Counted from the first letter of the stretch, positions 6,801-17,376 are shown. The stretch: 64,000 bases of DNA from an endosymbiont of unidentified scaly snail isolate Monju (GCF_000801295.1 NZ_AP012978.1:682001-746000), one strand, 5' to 3'. Notes: a model not told the origin generated them from the letters alone. Translations and numbers: made by a program.

Positions 6801-9239
6801 ATGAAGGAAAGACTGGTACTGGTAGGCAACGGCATGGCGGGTGTGCGCACCCTGGAAGAGCTGCTCAAGCTCGATCCGGAGTGCTACGAGATCACGGTGT
6901 TTGGCGCCGAGCCGTATCCCAACTACAACCGCATCATGCTCTCCCCGGTGCTGGCCGGTGAGAAGACCCTCTCCGACATCATTCTCAATGATCGCGACTG
7001 GTACGAGAGCAACGGCATCACCCTGCACACCGGCGACCCGGTGGTGCGCATCGACCGCGCCGCTCGCAAGGTCATCACCGAGAGCGGCCTCGAGGCCGAA
7101 TACGACCGCCTGCTGCTGGCGACCGGTTCCAATCCCTTCATCATCCCGGTGCCGGGACACGACAAGGAGGGCGTGATCGGTTTTCGCGACGTTGCCGACG
7201 TGGACACCATGCTCGAGGCCAGCAAGCGCTACCAGAAGGCAGTGATCATCGGCGGCGGCCTGCTGGGCCTGGAGGCGGCCAACGGCCTGATGAAGAACGG
7301 CATGGATGTCACCGTGGTGCACCTGATGGACATCCTCATGGAGCGCCAGCTCGACCGGCCCGCCGCCGAGCTGCTCAAGCAGTCGCTCGAGGAGCGCGGC
7401 ATGACGTTCCTGATGGAGACCCAGACCGCCGAGATCCTCGGTGAGGATCGCGTCAGCGGGCTGAAACTCGCCGACGGCTCCGAGATCGAGGCCGACCTGG
7501 TGGTGATGGCCGTCGGCATCCGCCCCAACATCGCGCTGGCGCAGGCCGCCGGCATCCACTGCGAGCGCGGCATCGTGGTGGACGACACCATGCAGACCTA
7601 TGACCCGCGCATCTATGCCGTGGGCGAATGCGTGCAGCACCGGGGCCTGACCTACGGCCTGGTGGCGCCGTTGTTCGAGCAGGCCAAGGTGGCAGCCAAC
7701 CATCTGGCGCAGCTCGGTTTCGCCCGCTACGAGGGCTCGGTGACTTCCACCAAGCTGAAGGTCACCGGCATCGACCTGTTCTCCGCCGGCGAGTTCAACG
7801 AGCAGGAAGGCGACGAGACCCTGGTGCTCCAGGACCCGGCCGCTGGCGTCTACAAGAAGCTGGTGGTGCGCGACAACCGCATCAAGGGCGCGGTGCTCTA
7901 CGGCGACACCATGGACGGCACCTGGTACTTCCAGCTGCTGCGTGATGGCACCGACATCTCGGCCTTCCGTTCCACCATCCTGTTCGGCCAGCACGACCTG
8001 GGCGATGCCGGCCACGGCGACGAGACCCGGGTGGCGGAGCTGTCCGACGACGCCGAGATCTGCGGCTGCAACGGCGTGTGCAAGGGCGAGATCATCGACG
8101 CCATCATCACCAAGGGGCTGTTCACCCTGGACGACGTGAAGGCGCACACCAAGGCGGCCAGCTCCTGTGGTTCCTGTACCGGCCTGGTCGAGGCCATCCT
8201 CGCCAGCACCGTGGGCGAGGGTTACGATGCCACCCCGAGCGAGAAGCCACTGTGCGGTTGCACCGAGTACAGCCACGACGAGGTGATCACCGGCATCAAG
8301 GAGCACCAGCTCAAGACCATGGATGCGGTGCGCTCCTTCTTCGAATGGAAGAACCCCGACGGCTGCGCCGCCTGCCGTCCTGCGCTCAACTACTACCTGC
8401 TGGCCAACTGGCCAGGCGAATACCACGACGACCCGCAGTCGCGCTTCATCAACGAGCGTGCCCACGGCAACATCCAGAAGGACGGTACCTACTCGGTGGT
8501 GCCACGCATGTTCGGCGGCCTGTGCACGCCCGCCGAGCTGCGTGCCATCGCGGACGTGGCCGAGAAGTACCAGGTGCCCGAGATGAAGGTCACCGGCGGC
8601 CAGCGTATCGACCTGTTCGGTATCAAGAAGGAGGACCTGCCGGCGGTCTGGAAGGATCTCTCCGAGGCCGGCTTCGTCTCCGGCCACGCCTATGGCAAGG
8701 CGATGCGCACGGTCAAGACCTGTGCCGGCAAGAACTGGTGCCGCTTCGGTACCCAGGACTCCACCGGCCTGGGCGTCAAGCTCGAGGAACTCACCTGGGG
8801 ATCGTGGATGCCGCACAAGTTCAAGCTGGCCGTCTCGGGCTGCCCACGCAACTGTGCCGAGGCCACCATCAAGGACTTCGGCGTGGTCTGTGTCGACTCC
8901 GGCTACGAGCTGCACGTCGGCGGCAACGGCGGCATCAAGGTGCGGGTGACCGACCTGCTCTGCAAGGTCGAGACCGAAGAGGAAGTGCTCGAATACTGCG
9001 GCGCCTTCGTCCAGAAGTACCGCGAAGAGGCGCACTACCTCGAACGCACCGCGCCCTGGGTCGAGCGCGTGGGCCTGGACTACATCAAGCAGGCGATCGT
9101 CGAGGACGAGGCCCAGCGCAAGGCCCTGTACGAACGCTTCAAGTACAGCCAGCAGTTCGCGCAGATCGACCCCTGGAAACAGCGCGCCGAAGGCGAGGAA
9201 GCGAACGAATTCCAGCCGATCAAGATCACGGCTGCATGA
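6801..9239 (+). CDS. nirB: Assimilatory nitrite reductase [NAD(P)H], large subunit
   Basis: 812-residue cytoplasmic enzyme that reduces nitrite to ammonium with NAD(P)H. The start at 6801 follows GAGGT and gives the family N-terminus MKERLVLVGNGMAG, an FAD-binding Rossmann fold. The NAD-binding fold follows (VIIGGGLLGLEAA, near residue 150). A BFD-type [2Fe-2S] segment (CGCNGVCKG and SSCGSCTG, near 418-458) comes next. Last is the ferredoxin-like/sirohaem domain with TCAGKNWCRFG and SGCPRNCAEA, the four Cys that bind the [4Fe-4S]-sirohaem centre. An upstream in-frame ATG at 6729 overlaps the sigma-54 promoter and is not used. First gene of nirB-nirD-molybdoenzyme-DmsBC-like. Confidence 0.97.
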   Translation: MKERLVLVGNGMAGVRTLEELLKLDPECYEITVFGAEPYPNYNRIMLSPVLAGEKTLSDIILNDRDWYESNGITLHTGDPVVRIDRAARKVITESGLEAEYDRLLLATGSNPFIIPVPGHDKEGVIGFRDVADVDTMLEASKRYQKAVIIGGGLLGLEAANGLMKNGMDVTVVHLMDILMERQLDRPAAELLKQSLEERGMTFLMETQTAEILGEDRVSGLKLADGSEIEADLVVMAVGIRPNIALAQAAGIHCERGIVVDDTMQTYDPRIYAVGECVQHRGLTYGLVAPLFEQAKVAANHLAQLGFARYEGSVTSTKLKVTGIDLFSAGEFNEQEGDETLVLQDPAAGVYKKLVVRDNRIKGAVLYGDTMDGTWYFQLLRDGTDISAFRSTILFGQHDLGDAGHGDETRVAELSDDAEICGCNGVCKGEIIDAIITKGLFTLDDVKAHTKAASSCGSCTGLVEAILASTVGEGYDATPSEKPLCGCTEYSHDEVITGIKEHQLKTMDAVRSFFEWKNPDGCAACRPALNYYLLANWPGEYHDDPQSRFINERAHGNIQKDGTYSVVPRMFGGLCTPAELRAIADVAEKYQVPEMKVTGGQRIDLFGIKKEDLPAVWKDLSEAGFVSGHAYGKAMRTVKTCAGKNWCRFGTQDSTGLGVKLEELTWGSWMPHKFKLAVSGCPRNCAEATIKDFGVVCVDSGYELHVGGNGGIKVRVTDLLCKVETEEEVLEYCGAFVQKYREEAHYLERTAPWVERVGLDYIKQAIVEDEAQRKALYERFKYSQQFAQIDPWKQRAEGEEANEFQPIKITAA

Positions 9240-9248
9240 TCTTGGGGC

Positions 9249-9384
9249 AACCACAGAGGGCACAGAGCACACAGAGACAACCAGATCGAAAGGGTGTCGG
9301 TTGGTGTTTGGGAGGTTGGGCATATTGCTCCGTATCCAAGCTGCAACTTTCAATTTCTCTGTGATCTCTGTGTTCTCTGTGGTG
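9249..9384. repeat. CACAGAG-array inverted repeat, copy 1 (nirB-nirD spacer)
   Basis: Left arm: three CACAGAG heptamers at a 9-bp period (from 9252). Right arm: three CTCTGTG heptamers at the same period (to 9382). They enclose about 90 bp of non-repeated DNA. Related elements fill the next two spacers of the same operon. Confidence 0.85.
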
Positions 9385-9416
9385 AAGAGATAAAGAACGA
9401 ATCAACGAGGATCGAA

Positions 9417-9725
9417 ATGAGTAAGTGGATCGAAATCGCCGCCCTGGAAGACATCCCGCGCCTGGGCGCCCGGGTGGTCAGGACCGACACCATGGACGTG
9501 GCGGTGTTCCGCACCCGCGACGATCGGGTGTTCGCGCTGAAGGATGCCTGTCCGCACAAGCAGGGCCCGCTGTCGCAGGGCATTGTCAGCGGCACCACCG
9601 TCACCTGCCCGTTGCACAACTGGAAGATCGACCTGGAAAAGGGCTGCGCCCTGGGCCCGGACGAAGGCTGCACCAACGTGTTCCAGACCAAGGTCGAGAA
9701 CGGCAAGGTCTACCTGGCCTTGTAA
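9417..9725 (+). CDS. nirD: Nitrite reductase small subunit, Rieske-type
   Basis: 102 residues, with the start at 9417 behind ACGAGGA. Contains a Rieske-like fold with CPHKQGPLSQG and CPLHNWKIDLEKG. The C-x-H and C-x2-H ligand pairs are both present here, whereas many NirD proteins have lost them, so it may really bind a [2Fe-2S] cluster. Partner of NirB. The spacers on both sides are occupied by CACAGAG-array repeats rather than short operon junctions. Confidence 0.95.
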   Translation: MSKWIEIAALEDIPRLGARVVRTDTMDVAVFRTRDDRVFALKDACPHKQGPLSQGIVSGTTVTCPLHNWKIDLEKGCALGPDEGCTNVFQTKVENGKVYLAL

Positions 9726-9743
9726 GTATGCGTTTCACCATCT

Positions 9744-9908
9744 CACCACAGAGCGCACAGAGGCCACAGAGAGTTCAAGAGCAGGCGTGACCGTAGGCCC
9801 CAGCCAGGCGACGAGGTGAAGGGCCAGCCGCAGGCGTATGTCGTTTCGGTCAGGCGACGGCTTTCGTGAATTCATGCCCTCTGTGAACTCTGTGTCCTCT
9901 GTGGTGAA
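9744..9908. repeat. CACAGAG-array inverted repeat, copy 2 (nirD-molybdoenzyme spacer)
   Basis: Left arm has heptamers at 9747, 9756 and 9765. The right arm runs from CTCTGTG at 9879 to 9907. The right arm is nearly identical to that of copy 3, while the enclosed sequence differs. Confidence 0.85.
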
Positions 9909-9936
9909 CAAGGGAACTTAGCGAGGAACTCGATAA

Positions 9937-12141
9937 ATGCTCTTCGGACGCGGAAAGAAGAACCCCATCACCCTGCCTGGCAAGGAAGTGGTCGAGTGGA
10001 AATACGCCGCCTGTGGCTACTGTTCCACCGGCTGTTCCATCGAGGTGGGTTTCGACGCCGAGGGCCGTGCGGTGGCCTCGCGGGGCGTGGCCGAGGCCGA
10101 TGTCAATCGCGGCAAGTTGTGCCTGAAGGGCATCTTCGAGCACGAGCTGTTCGAGTCGGCCGGGCGCGGCACCCGGCCGCTGATGCGCGACCATTTTCGT
10201 GACGACTGGAAACCCACCGATTGGGATACCGCGCTCGACCGGCTGCACGACGAGATCCGCCGCATCCAGGCCAAATACGGGCGCGATTCCTTCGCGGTGA
10301 TCTCCACCGGGCAGATGCTCACCGAGGAGTTCTACACCCTGGGCAAGCTCACCCGCGGGCTGATCGGCACCAACAACTACGACGGCAACACCACCCTGTG
10401 CATGAGCTCGGCGGTCTCCGGCTACAAGCGCAGCTTCGGTTCCGACGGCCCGCCAGGCTGCTACGAGGATTTCGAGCACACCGATTGCCTGATTGCCTGG
10501 GGTTCCAACCTGCCGGAGCAGCATCCCATCATCTACTGGCGGCTCAAGGAGGCACAGGAGAAGCGCAACTTTCCGCTGATCGTGGTCGACCCGCGGGTGA
10601 CCATGCTGGCGCAGAACGCCAACATTCATCTGCCCATCCGCCCCGGTACCGACGTGGTGCTGCAGAACGCGCTGATGCACGTCATCTTCGCGGAGAACCT
10701 GCAGGACGACGACTACATCGCCGCCAACACCAACGGCATCGACGAACTGCGCGCCGAGGTCGCGAAATGGGATCCGCGTACCGCGGCCAAGGTCTGCGGC
10801 ATCGACGAGGACACCATCCGCGTGGTGGCGCGTACCTTCGCCAAGGCCGGCGCGGCCATGCAGATCTGGACCATGGGCATCAACCAGTCCACTCACGGTT
10901 CCGATGGCGTGGTGGGTATCAACAACCTGGCGCTGATCACCGGCAACGTCGGCAAGCCGGGCGGGGCGCCGCTGTCGATCACCGGCCAGTGCAATGCCAT
11001 GGGCACCCGTGAGTGGTCCTCCTGCTCGGGCCTGCCCAACTACCGCTATCTCGAAGTGCCCGAACACCGCGAGGAGATCGCGAAGTTCTGGAACATCGAC
11101 GTGGATTTCCTGCCCACCGCACGCGGCATGTACCAGACCGACATCTACCAGGCCATGGAGGCCGGGCAGATCAAGGGGCTTTGGCTGATCGCTACCAATC
11201 CGCTCAGCTCGCTGCCCAACACCGCGCGCATCCGCCGCGCCATGGAACAGCTCGAGTTCTGCTGCGTGCAGGACTGTTATGTGGACTCCGAGTCCAACCA
11301 GTATGCCCACGTCTATTTGCCGGCGGGCACCTGGGCCGAGAAGGACGGGGTGATGACCAACACCGAACGGCGCATCAACCGCGTCAAGCCCGTCGCCACC
11401 CCGCCGGGCGAGGCCAAACCCGACCTGTGGATCTTCAATCGCGTGGCCGAGCGCTTCAACACCGACGGGCGGGTGAAGTTTCCCGAGAAGGCCGCCGACA
11501 TCTTCCTCGAGATGGCCGAGCTGTCGCACGGGCGACTGGCCGACATCTCGGGCATGGATCACGAGCTGATCGAGCAGCACCGTGGCATCCAGTGGCCCTA
11601 CACGCGTGAGCAGCGCGAACGCGGCGAGCCGCCGAAGAAGGGCGGGGTGCGCCTCTACACCGAGCCGGCCACCTTCCAGTATCCCGACGGGCGGGCAAAG
11701 CTGATCCCGCTGCCCTTCGTGGACAACAATGAGCACCCGGACGAGGAGTACCCCTTCTGGCTCAACACCGGGCGGCTCATCGAGCACTGGCACGGGCGCA
11801 CCAAGACCGGCAAGATCGGCAACAACAACAAGTTCAGCCCGATCCCCTTCATCGAGATCAACCCCGATGCCGCCGCCGAGCTGGGCATCCGTCGCGGTGA
11901 ATACGTGCGCCTGGTCTCGCGCCGGGGCGACGCCATCGTCATGGCCCAGCCCACCCACCGGGTGCCGCACAACATGGTGTTCCTGCCGTTCCATTTCCAC
12001 GACTGTGCCAACCGCCTCACGCTTGGCCTGCTCGACCCCTATTCGCGCCAGCCGGCCTACAAGCAGCAGGCGGTGCGCATCGAGCGCATCGAGGACCAGC
12101 TGCACGCGGCGCGCCTGAGCAAGGAAATGCGGAAGTTTTGA
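9937..12141 (+). CDS. Molybdopterin oxidoreductase, NasA/NapA-like, partner of a DmsBC-type fusion
   Basis: 734 residues. An N-terminal [4Fe-4S] motif has Cys at 26, 29, 33 and 62 (CGYCSTGC, GKLCLKG), followed by the molybdopterin-bis-MGD domains (NTTLCMSSAVSGYKRSFGSDGPPGCYED, then the C-terminal MGD domain from about 590). There is no twin-arginine signal, so it is predicted to stay in the cytoplasm. It lacks the C-terminal [2Fe-2S] domain present in the second enzyme at 21282. The next gene encodes a four-cluster ferredoxin fused to a DmsC-like anchor, so electrons probably come from the quinol pool rather than NAD(P)H. The place in the nirBD operon argues for nitrate as substrate. The exact substrate is inferred, not shown. 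Confidence 0.85.
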   Translation: MLFGRGKKNPITLPGKEVVEWKYAACGYCSTGCSIEVGFDAEGRAVASRGVAEADVNRGKLCLKGIFEHELFESAGRGTRPLMRDHFRDDWKPTDWDTALDRLHDEIRRIQAKYGRDSFAVISTGQMLTEEFYTLGKLTRGLIGTNNYDGNTTLCMSSAVSGYKRSFGSDGPPGCYEDFEHTDCLIAWGSNLPEQHPIIYWRLKEAQEKRNFPLIVVDPRVTMLAQNANIHLPIRPGTDVVLQNALMHVIFAENLQDDDYIAANTNGIDELRAEVAKWDPRTAAKVCGIDEDTIRVVARTFAKAGAAMQIWTMGINQSTHGSDGVVGINNLALITGNVGKPGGAPLSITGQCNAMGTREWSSCSGLPNYRYLEVPEHREEIAKFWNIDVDFLPTARGMYQTDIYQAMEAGQIKGLWLIATNPLSSLPNTARIRRAMEQLEFCCVQDCYVDSESNQYAHVYLPAGTWAEKDGVMTNTERRINRVKPVATPPGEAKPDLWIFNRVAERFNTDGRVKFPEKAADIFLEMAELSHGRLADISGMDHELIEQHRGIQWPYTREQRERGEPPKKGGVRLYTEPATFQYPDGRAKLIPLPFVDNNEHPDEEYPFWLNTGRLIEHWHGRTKTGKIGNNNKFSPIPFIEINPDAAAELGIRRGEYVRLVSRRGDAIVMAQPTHRVPHNMVFLPFHFHDCANRLTLGLLDPYSRQPAYKQQAVRIERIEDQLHAARLSKEMRKF

Positions 12142-12144
12142 ATG

Positions 12145-12308
12145 TTAACCACAGAGGACACGGAGAACACAGAGCGTTATGAGTTCAAGAGTCATGAGAA
12201 ATGCCTGCAACAGCACTCCACGGCAGACGGGTTGGTTTTGTTGGAAAGGAAACCCAATCCTTTTTGATGAAATAGACCCTCTGTGAACTCTGTGTCCTCT
12301 GTGGTGAA
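12145..12308. repeat. CACAGAG-array inverted repeat, copy 3 (molybdoenzyme-DmsBC spacer)
   Basis: Left arm ACCACAGAG-GACACGGAG-AACACAGAG (one heptamer mutated). Right arm ends CTCTGTGGTGAA seven bases before the next start codon. The repeat's GGTGAA is the only candidate ribosome site for the downstream gene. Confidence 0.85.
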
Positions 12309-12314
12309 TAAATC

Positions 12315-14225
12315 ATGTATCAGCGAAGAGAATACGAACCCGAATACGCCTTGCTGCGTGACGAGGACTACAAGCCGGTCAACCGCTATGGCAAGCTCAT
12401 CGTGCTGGCGCCCGAGGACGATCCGCTGCGCGAGGAGCCGCTGGTCATCAACGGCGAGGAGAGCCCGCCGCAGAATCCCAACCGCTACAAGCAGCACGGC
12501 TTCTACTTCAATGCCGACAACTGCATCGCCTGCCACGCCTGCGAGGCGGCCTGTTCCGAGAAGAACGACGTGCCGCCGCACCTGGCGTTTCGCTCGGTGG
12601 GCTTCGTCGAGGGTGGCACCTATCCCGACTACCGGCGGATCAACATCTCCATGGCCTGCAACCACTGCGACAACCCGGTGTGCCTCAAGGGCTGTCCGAC
12701 GCGGGCCTACACCAAGTACGCCGAGTACGGTGCCGTCATCCAGGACCCGGACATCTGCTTTGGCTGCGGCTACTGCACCTGGATCTGTCCCTACAATGCG
12801 CCGCAGCTCGATCCGGTGAAGGGCCAGGTCAGCAAGTGCAACATGTGCATCGACCGCCTCGAGGTGGGGCTCAAGCCGGCCTGCGTGTCGGCCTGCCTGG
12901 GCAAGGCGCTGGACTTCGGCGTGATCGAGAACATCCCCGAGGGCCGGGTGCAGGCGGAGACCGAGATTCCCGGCTTCCCGCGCACCGACATCACTCATCC
13001 CAATATCCGCTTTCAGCAGATGAAGTCCATCCAGCGCGAGATGGTGCGCGTCGACGATACGCCCATCAAGTATCACCGCGCCGAGGACGAGAAGCGCTAC
13101 CTGCCCGAGGTCGATCCCAAGAAGGGTCATGAGCGTCAGTGGAACGGGAAGAAGCTGCTGGGCTCGCACGAGAACGCGCACATCGCCTTTACCCTCAGCG
13201 TGCAGACGGTGATGGGCGCCTTCGCCCTGCTGGTCATTGGTGGCTGGCTCGGCGTGGACGCCGTCGAAGGCTATCGCGCCTCCGGCGCCTTCCTGCCCAC
13301 CCTGTGGGGGATGGTGGCACTGATGGCCTTCGGCCTGTTCAAGCTCAACATGCATCTGGGCAAGCCGCACCGCTTCTATCGCGGCTTCAACAACCTGCGC
13401 CTGTCGCCGGTGAGCCGCGAGATCGCCGGGGTCTCGGCCTTCTTCGCCGGCCTGGCAGGCTACAGCCTGTTCAGCCTGTTCAGCCTGTTCAGCCTGTTCG
13501 ATGGCGGCATCGCCACCCTGCTGGCCAATCTCGCGGCCGTGCTGGCGCTGGCCGGGCTGGGCTTCGGCGGCTACTACATGTACAAGCTCTACCGCATTCC
13601 GGCACGTCCCTTCTGGGACCACTGGCACACCGGCGCGGCCTTCGCCGGCACCGGTCTGACCCTGGGCAGCCTGCTGATCGGTGTGCTGGCGCTCGCCTTC
13701 GGTGTGCTGGATGCCGGCCTGGGCCGGCTGCTGGCCGGCATCGCCGCGGCCGGTCTGGTTCTGGAAGGTATCGGCCTGCTGGCTCACGCACAGGTCATGC
13801 GCGGCGCCCACAGCGAGGGGGCGGCCTCCTGGTACGAGCAGATGACCACCTACGGCTGGCCCTACTGGTTGCGCAACGCCCTGTTGATCGCCGCGCTGGG
13901 GCTCTCGCTGTGGCAGGCAGTCATCGGCGTCAATGGCTGGTTGCTGGCGCTCACCGCCGTGCTCGCACTGGCCTCGGCCATCATCGGTCGCGCCCTGTTC
14001 TACGTGCTGGTGATCCCCACCACCATGCCCGGCGCCTTCTTCTGGCGCAACAAGGGCTTCGTCGAGCACGCCCGAGAGGTGGGCCTGGCCGACATGCCCC
14101 AGCTCGGCGTGGCCTACGAGCGGCATCATCCCTTCCGCTTCGACGAGCTGATGCAGACGATCCGCGAGACCTCGCTGCGCGAGATGGTCGGCCATATGCG
14201 CTGGGTGCTGACCGGGAAGGCCTGA
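12315..14225 (+). CDS. Fused four-cluster ferredoxin (DmsB-like) and membrane anchor (DmsC-like)
   Basis: 636 residues. Residues 60-200 carry sixteen Cys in four groups (70/73/76/80, 115/118/123/127, 148/151/154/158, 175/178/190/194), the pattern of DmsB/NrfC-type subunits with four [4Fe-4S] clusters. From about residue 285 the chain becomes a multi-helix membrane domain with the DmsC-type signature LGKPHRFYRGFNNLRLSPVSREI. In most systems these are separate proteins. It would pass electrons from quinol to the preceding molybdoenzyme on the cytoplasmic side. A nine-base repeat (cagcctgtt, four copies at 13463-13498) encodes the helix stretch LFSLFSLFSLF, a likely slippage site. No strong ribosome site of its own is seen. 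Confidence 0.88.
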   Translation: MYQRREYEPEYALLRDEDYKPVNRYGKLIVLAPEDDPLREEPLVINGEESPPQNPNRYKQHGFYFNADNCIACHACEAACSEKNDVPPHLAFRSVGFVEGGTYPDYRRINISMACNHCDNPVCLKGCPTRAYTKYAEYGAVIQDPDICFGCGYCTWICPYNAPQLDPVKGQVSKCNMCIDRLEVGLKPACVSACLGKALDFGVIENIPEGRVQAETEIPGFPRTDITHPNIRFQQMKSIQREMVRVDDTPIKYHRAEDEKRYLPEVDPKKGHERQWNGKKLLGSHENAHIAFTLSVQTVMGAFALLVIGGWLGVDAVEGYRASGAFLPTLWGMVALMAFGLFKLNMHLGKPHRFYRGFNNLRLSPVSREIAGVSAFFAGLAGYSLFSLFSLFSLFDGGIATLLANLAAVLALAGLGFGGYYMYKLYRIPARPFWDHWHTGAAFAGTGLTLGSLLIGVLALAFGVLDAGLGRLLAGIAAAGLVLEGIGLLAHAQVMRGAHSEGAASWYEQMTTYGWPYWLRNALLIAALGLSLWQAVIGVNGWLLALTAVLALASAIIGRALFYVLVIPTTMPGAFFWRNKGFVEHAREVGLADMPQLGVAYERHHPFRFDELMQTIRETSLREMVGHMRWVLTGKA

Positions 14226-14232
14226 TCCGTTC

Positions 14233-14341
14233 GCGGCGGGGACGCCGCTCCCACAGGTGGTGCAGGAGGCCCGTCCTTGGGCCGAATGTTCGCGATGGGG
14301 ACGCTGTAGGAGGCCCGTCCTCGGGCCGAACCTTCGCGGAT
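14233..14341. repeat. REP elements, two to three copies
   Basis: Contains the hairpin GCGGCG-GGGA-CGCCGC and two copies of the GGCCCG-TCCT-CGGGCC type (one with a mismatch). It lies in the spacer before menE. Same family as the arrays at 27.5, 52.5 and 57.9 kb. Confidence 0.85.
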
Positions 14342-14446
14342 TTTCAGCGTGTCGAGAAGCGCACCTGAAGGCGTCTTGAATACCACGATGCGCATGCGCC
14401 GACCGCCCCCACGGCGTATGCTCGCCTCTCCTGCGAGGAGGGCGAA

Positions 14447-15726
<1,280 letters not shown>

Positions 15727-15745
<19 letters not shown>

Positions 15746-16140
15746 CGCGACAGGGCCTGTCGCAGTGCCTCGGGCAAGGGTGTGGGGCGGCCATTGCCGG
15801 CGTCCACGAGCACGTGCGCCGTGCCGACGGTGGCGCAGAGTACCTCTTCATGCAGAAAGCGATACCCCAGGGTAAAGCTGTGCTCGCCGATGTGGCGCAC
15901 GGCCACCGTCACGTCGATCTGCGCATCGAGTTGCAGGGGGGCGTGGTAGTCGGCCTCGGCGTGGACCACCGGCAGGCGATAGCGTTCCTCGGCGAGCAGC
16001 TCCGCCAGCCCCCAGCCGATCTCGCGCAGCAGGGCCTCGAGGGCGTGATGGGCGTGTGTGAACAGGTGACCGTAGAACAGGATGCCGCCGGGGTCGAGCT
16101 GGTCGAAAGGGACGCGAAACCGGTGGAGGTGATGACTCAT
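15727..16140 (-). CDS. menI: Hot-dog acyl-CoA thioesterase, likely DHNA-CoA thioesterase
   Basis: 137-residue 4-hydroxybenzoyl-CoA-thioesterase-type protein with the active-site Asp context FDQLDPGGILFYGHLF and helix THAHHALEALL. It overlaps the end of menC by four bases (ATGA), so the two are translationally coupled. That coupling makes hydrolysis of 1,4-dihydroxy-2-naphthoyl-CoA the likely role. Sequence alone cannot separate it from other small thioesterases, so the symbol rests on context. Confidence 0.78.
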
Positions 16141-17180
16141 GGTGTGACTCCCAGGCCGGGTCGTGGATCGAGCCAGAGCCGACCGTCCTGCAGGCGAGGG
16201 GGTGGCGCAAGGTCCGTGGCCAGCCAGTCGGCGGTGGCCAGACCGTGAGCCAGATCGGGATCGGTCGGGCCGAGTGCCGCGGCCAGTTGGGCAGCCGCAT
16301 GCAGGCCGATGCTGGATTCCAGGGTGGAGCTTATCACCACCCGCAAGCCCCGGGTCTGTGCCTGGCGCGCCAGTGCCAGGGTCTTTACGGGACCGCCGTG
16401 CGCCATCGGCTTGAGTACCAGACGCCGTACCGGGGCGGCGCTCAACAGCCGGGGCCCTTCGGGCAGACGCAGGGATTCGTCGAGGGCCAGTTCGATGCGG
16501 GTCCCGGCCTGCAGTTCCGCGAGCCGTTCGGGGTGGGGGTCACGCAACGGCTCTTCCAGTGACTCGATCGGCAGGCCCTCGATCGCATGCAGGAACTGTC
16601 GCGCCTCGTCCGCGGACCAGGCGCGGTTGGCATCCAGTCGTAACAGCACATCACCCGGCAGGGACGAGCAGAGGCGTTCGAGCAAGCGGGCTTCCTGTTG
16701 CCAGGGGACCAGCCCAAGCTTGCACTTGATCTGCCGGTAGCCCGCGTCGAGGACCTGCTGCAACGCAGCCTCCGAGAGTGCGCCGGCCACGCCATTGACC
16801 GGAACCTGGTCGCTCGCCTCCACATGCAGTCGTTTGCGCATGGGCAGTCGCTGTTGCCGGCATTGCAGGTCGAGCAGTGCGGTGTGCAGCGCGCAGGCCA
16901 CGGCGGGTTGCGCGGTGAGCAGGCGGTCCGCCCATCGCGTCAGTGTCGCGGCATCGCTTTCGCGTGGCAGTGCGTCCAATGCCTGTCCGGCGGCAGCGGG
17001 ATCCTCGGTGCCGGCGGCCGGCAGGGGAGCGCAATCGCCCCATCCGCAATCCTCGCCCTGCTCCAGTTCCAGCAGCCAGCCACGTCGTTCGCCCGGCATC
17101 GCATGCGCGGCTGGCCAGGGATTGCGCAGGGCCAGGCGATAGGGGTGCAGGCGAAGCCAGAGGCGAGAAGAAGGCGACAT
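16137..17180 (-). CDS. menC: o-Succinylbenzoate synthase
   Basis: 347 residues, enolase superfamily. Catalytic Lys pair in IKCKLGL, metal ligands in RLDANRAW, SLEEPL and ALDESLRLP, and the second-face Lys in RLVLKPM. Makes o-succinylbenzoate from SHCHC in menaquinone synthesis. Transcribed away from the nosZ relic and coupled to menI. The start at 17180 gives the normal family N-terminus (LHPYRLALRNPW). Confidence 0.93.
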   Translation of the reverse strand: MSPSSRLWLRLHPYRLALRNPWPAAHAMPGERRGWLLELEQGEDCGWGDCAPLPAAGTEDPAAAGQALDALPRESDAATLTRWADRLLTAQPAVACALHTALLDLQCRQQRLPMRKRLHVEASDQVPVNGVAGALSEAALQQVLDAGYRQIKCKLGLVPWQQEARLLERLCSSLPGDVLLRLDANRAWSADEARQFLHAIEGLPIESLEEPLRDPHPERLAELQAGTRIELALDESLRLPEGPRLLSAAPVRRLVLKPMAHGGPVKTLALARQAQTRGLRVVISSTLESSIGLHAAAQLAAALGPTDPDLAHGLATADWLATDLAPPPRLQDGRLWLDPRPGLGVTP

Positions 17181-17210
17181 TTTTCTTATGCGCGAGACAT
17201 CTTTTCAGGT

Positions 17211-17224
17211 TTGACAAATGTCAA
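17211..17224. promoter_or_regulatory. Crp/Fnr-family operator-like palindrome before the nosZ relic
   Basis: TTGAC-AAAT-GTCAA is a perfect 5-bp inverted repeat with the 4-bp spacing of FNR/DNR/NNR boxes. It sits 153 bp before the nosZ start. Control of denitrification genes by such regulators is well known. The G/C inner bases differ from TTGAT-N4-ATCAA, so the regulator is uncertain. Confidence 0.5.
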
Positions 17225-17376
17225 GTGACGGGCAGGGCAAATACCACACACTGTTTCGTGCTGCTGCAACGGTCGCACGGTCCGGGCAGATCGTGCGGAT
17301 TGAACCACAGAACGGTGAGCACGTGCCGTTGTTCTGGCGGTTCGGCATCACTTTAGAATTTTGAGGAGAGCAACCC

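Noticed and set aside
6372-9353. 993-codon minus-strand frame opposite nirB
   Set aside because: Antisense shadow of a highly GC-biased gene; the product has no recognisable domain, while nirB on the plus strand has all cofactor motifs and a promoter.
9850-12105. 751-codon minus-strand frame opposite the molybdoenzyme
   Set aside because: Same antisense artefact; no ribosome site or motif, and codon-position GC follows the plus-strand gene.
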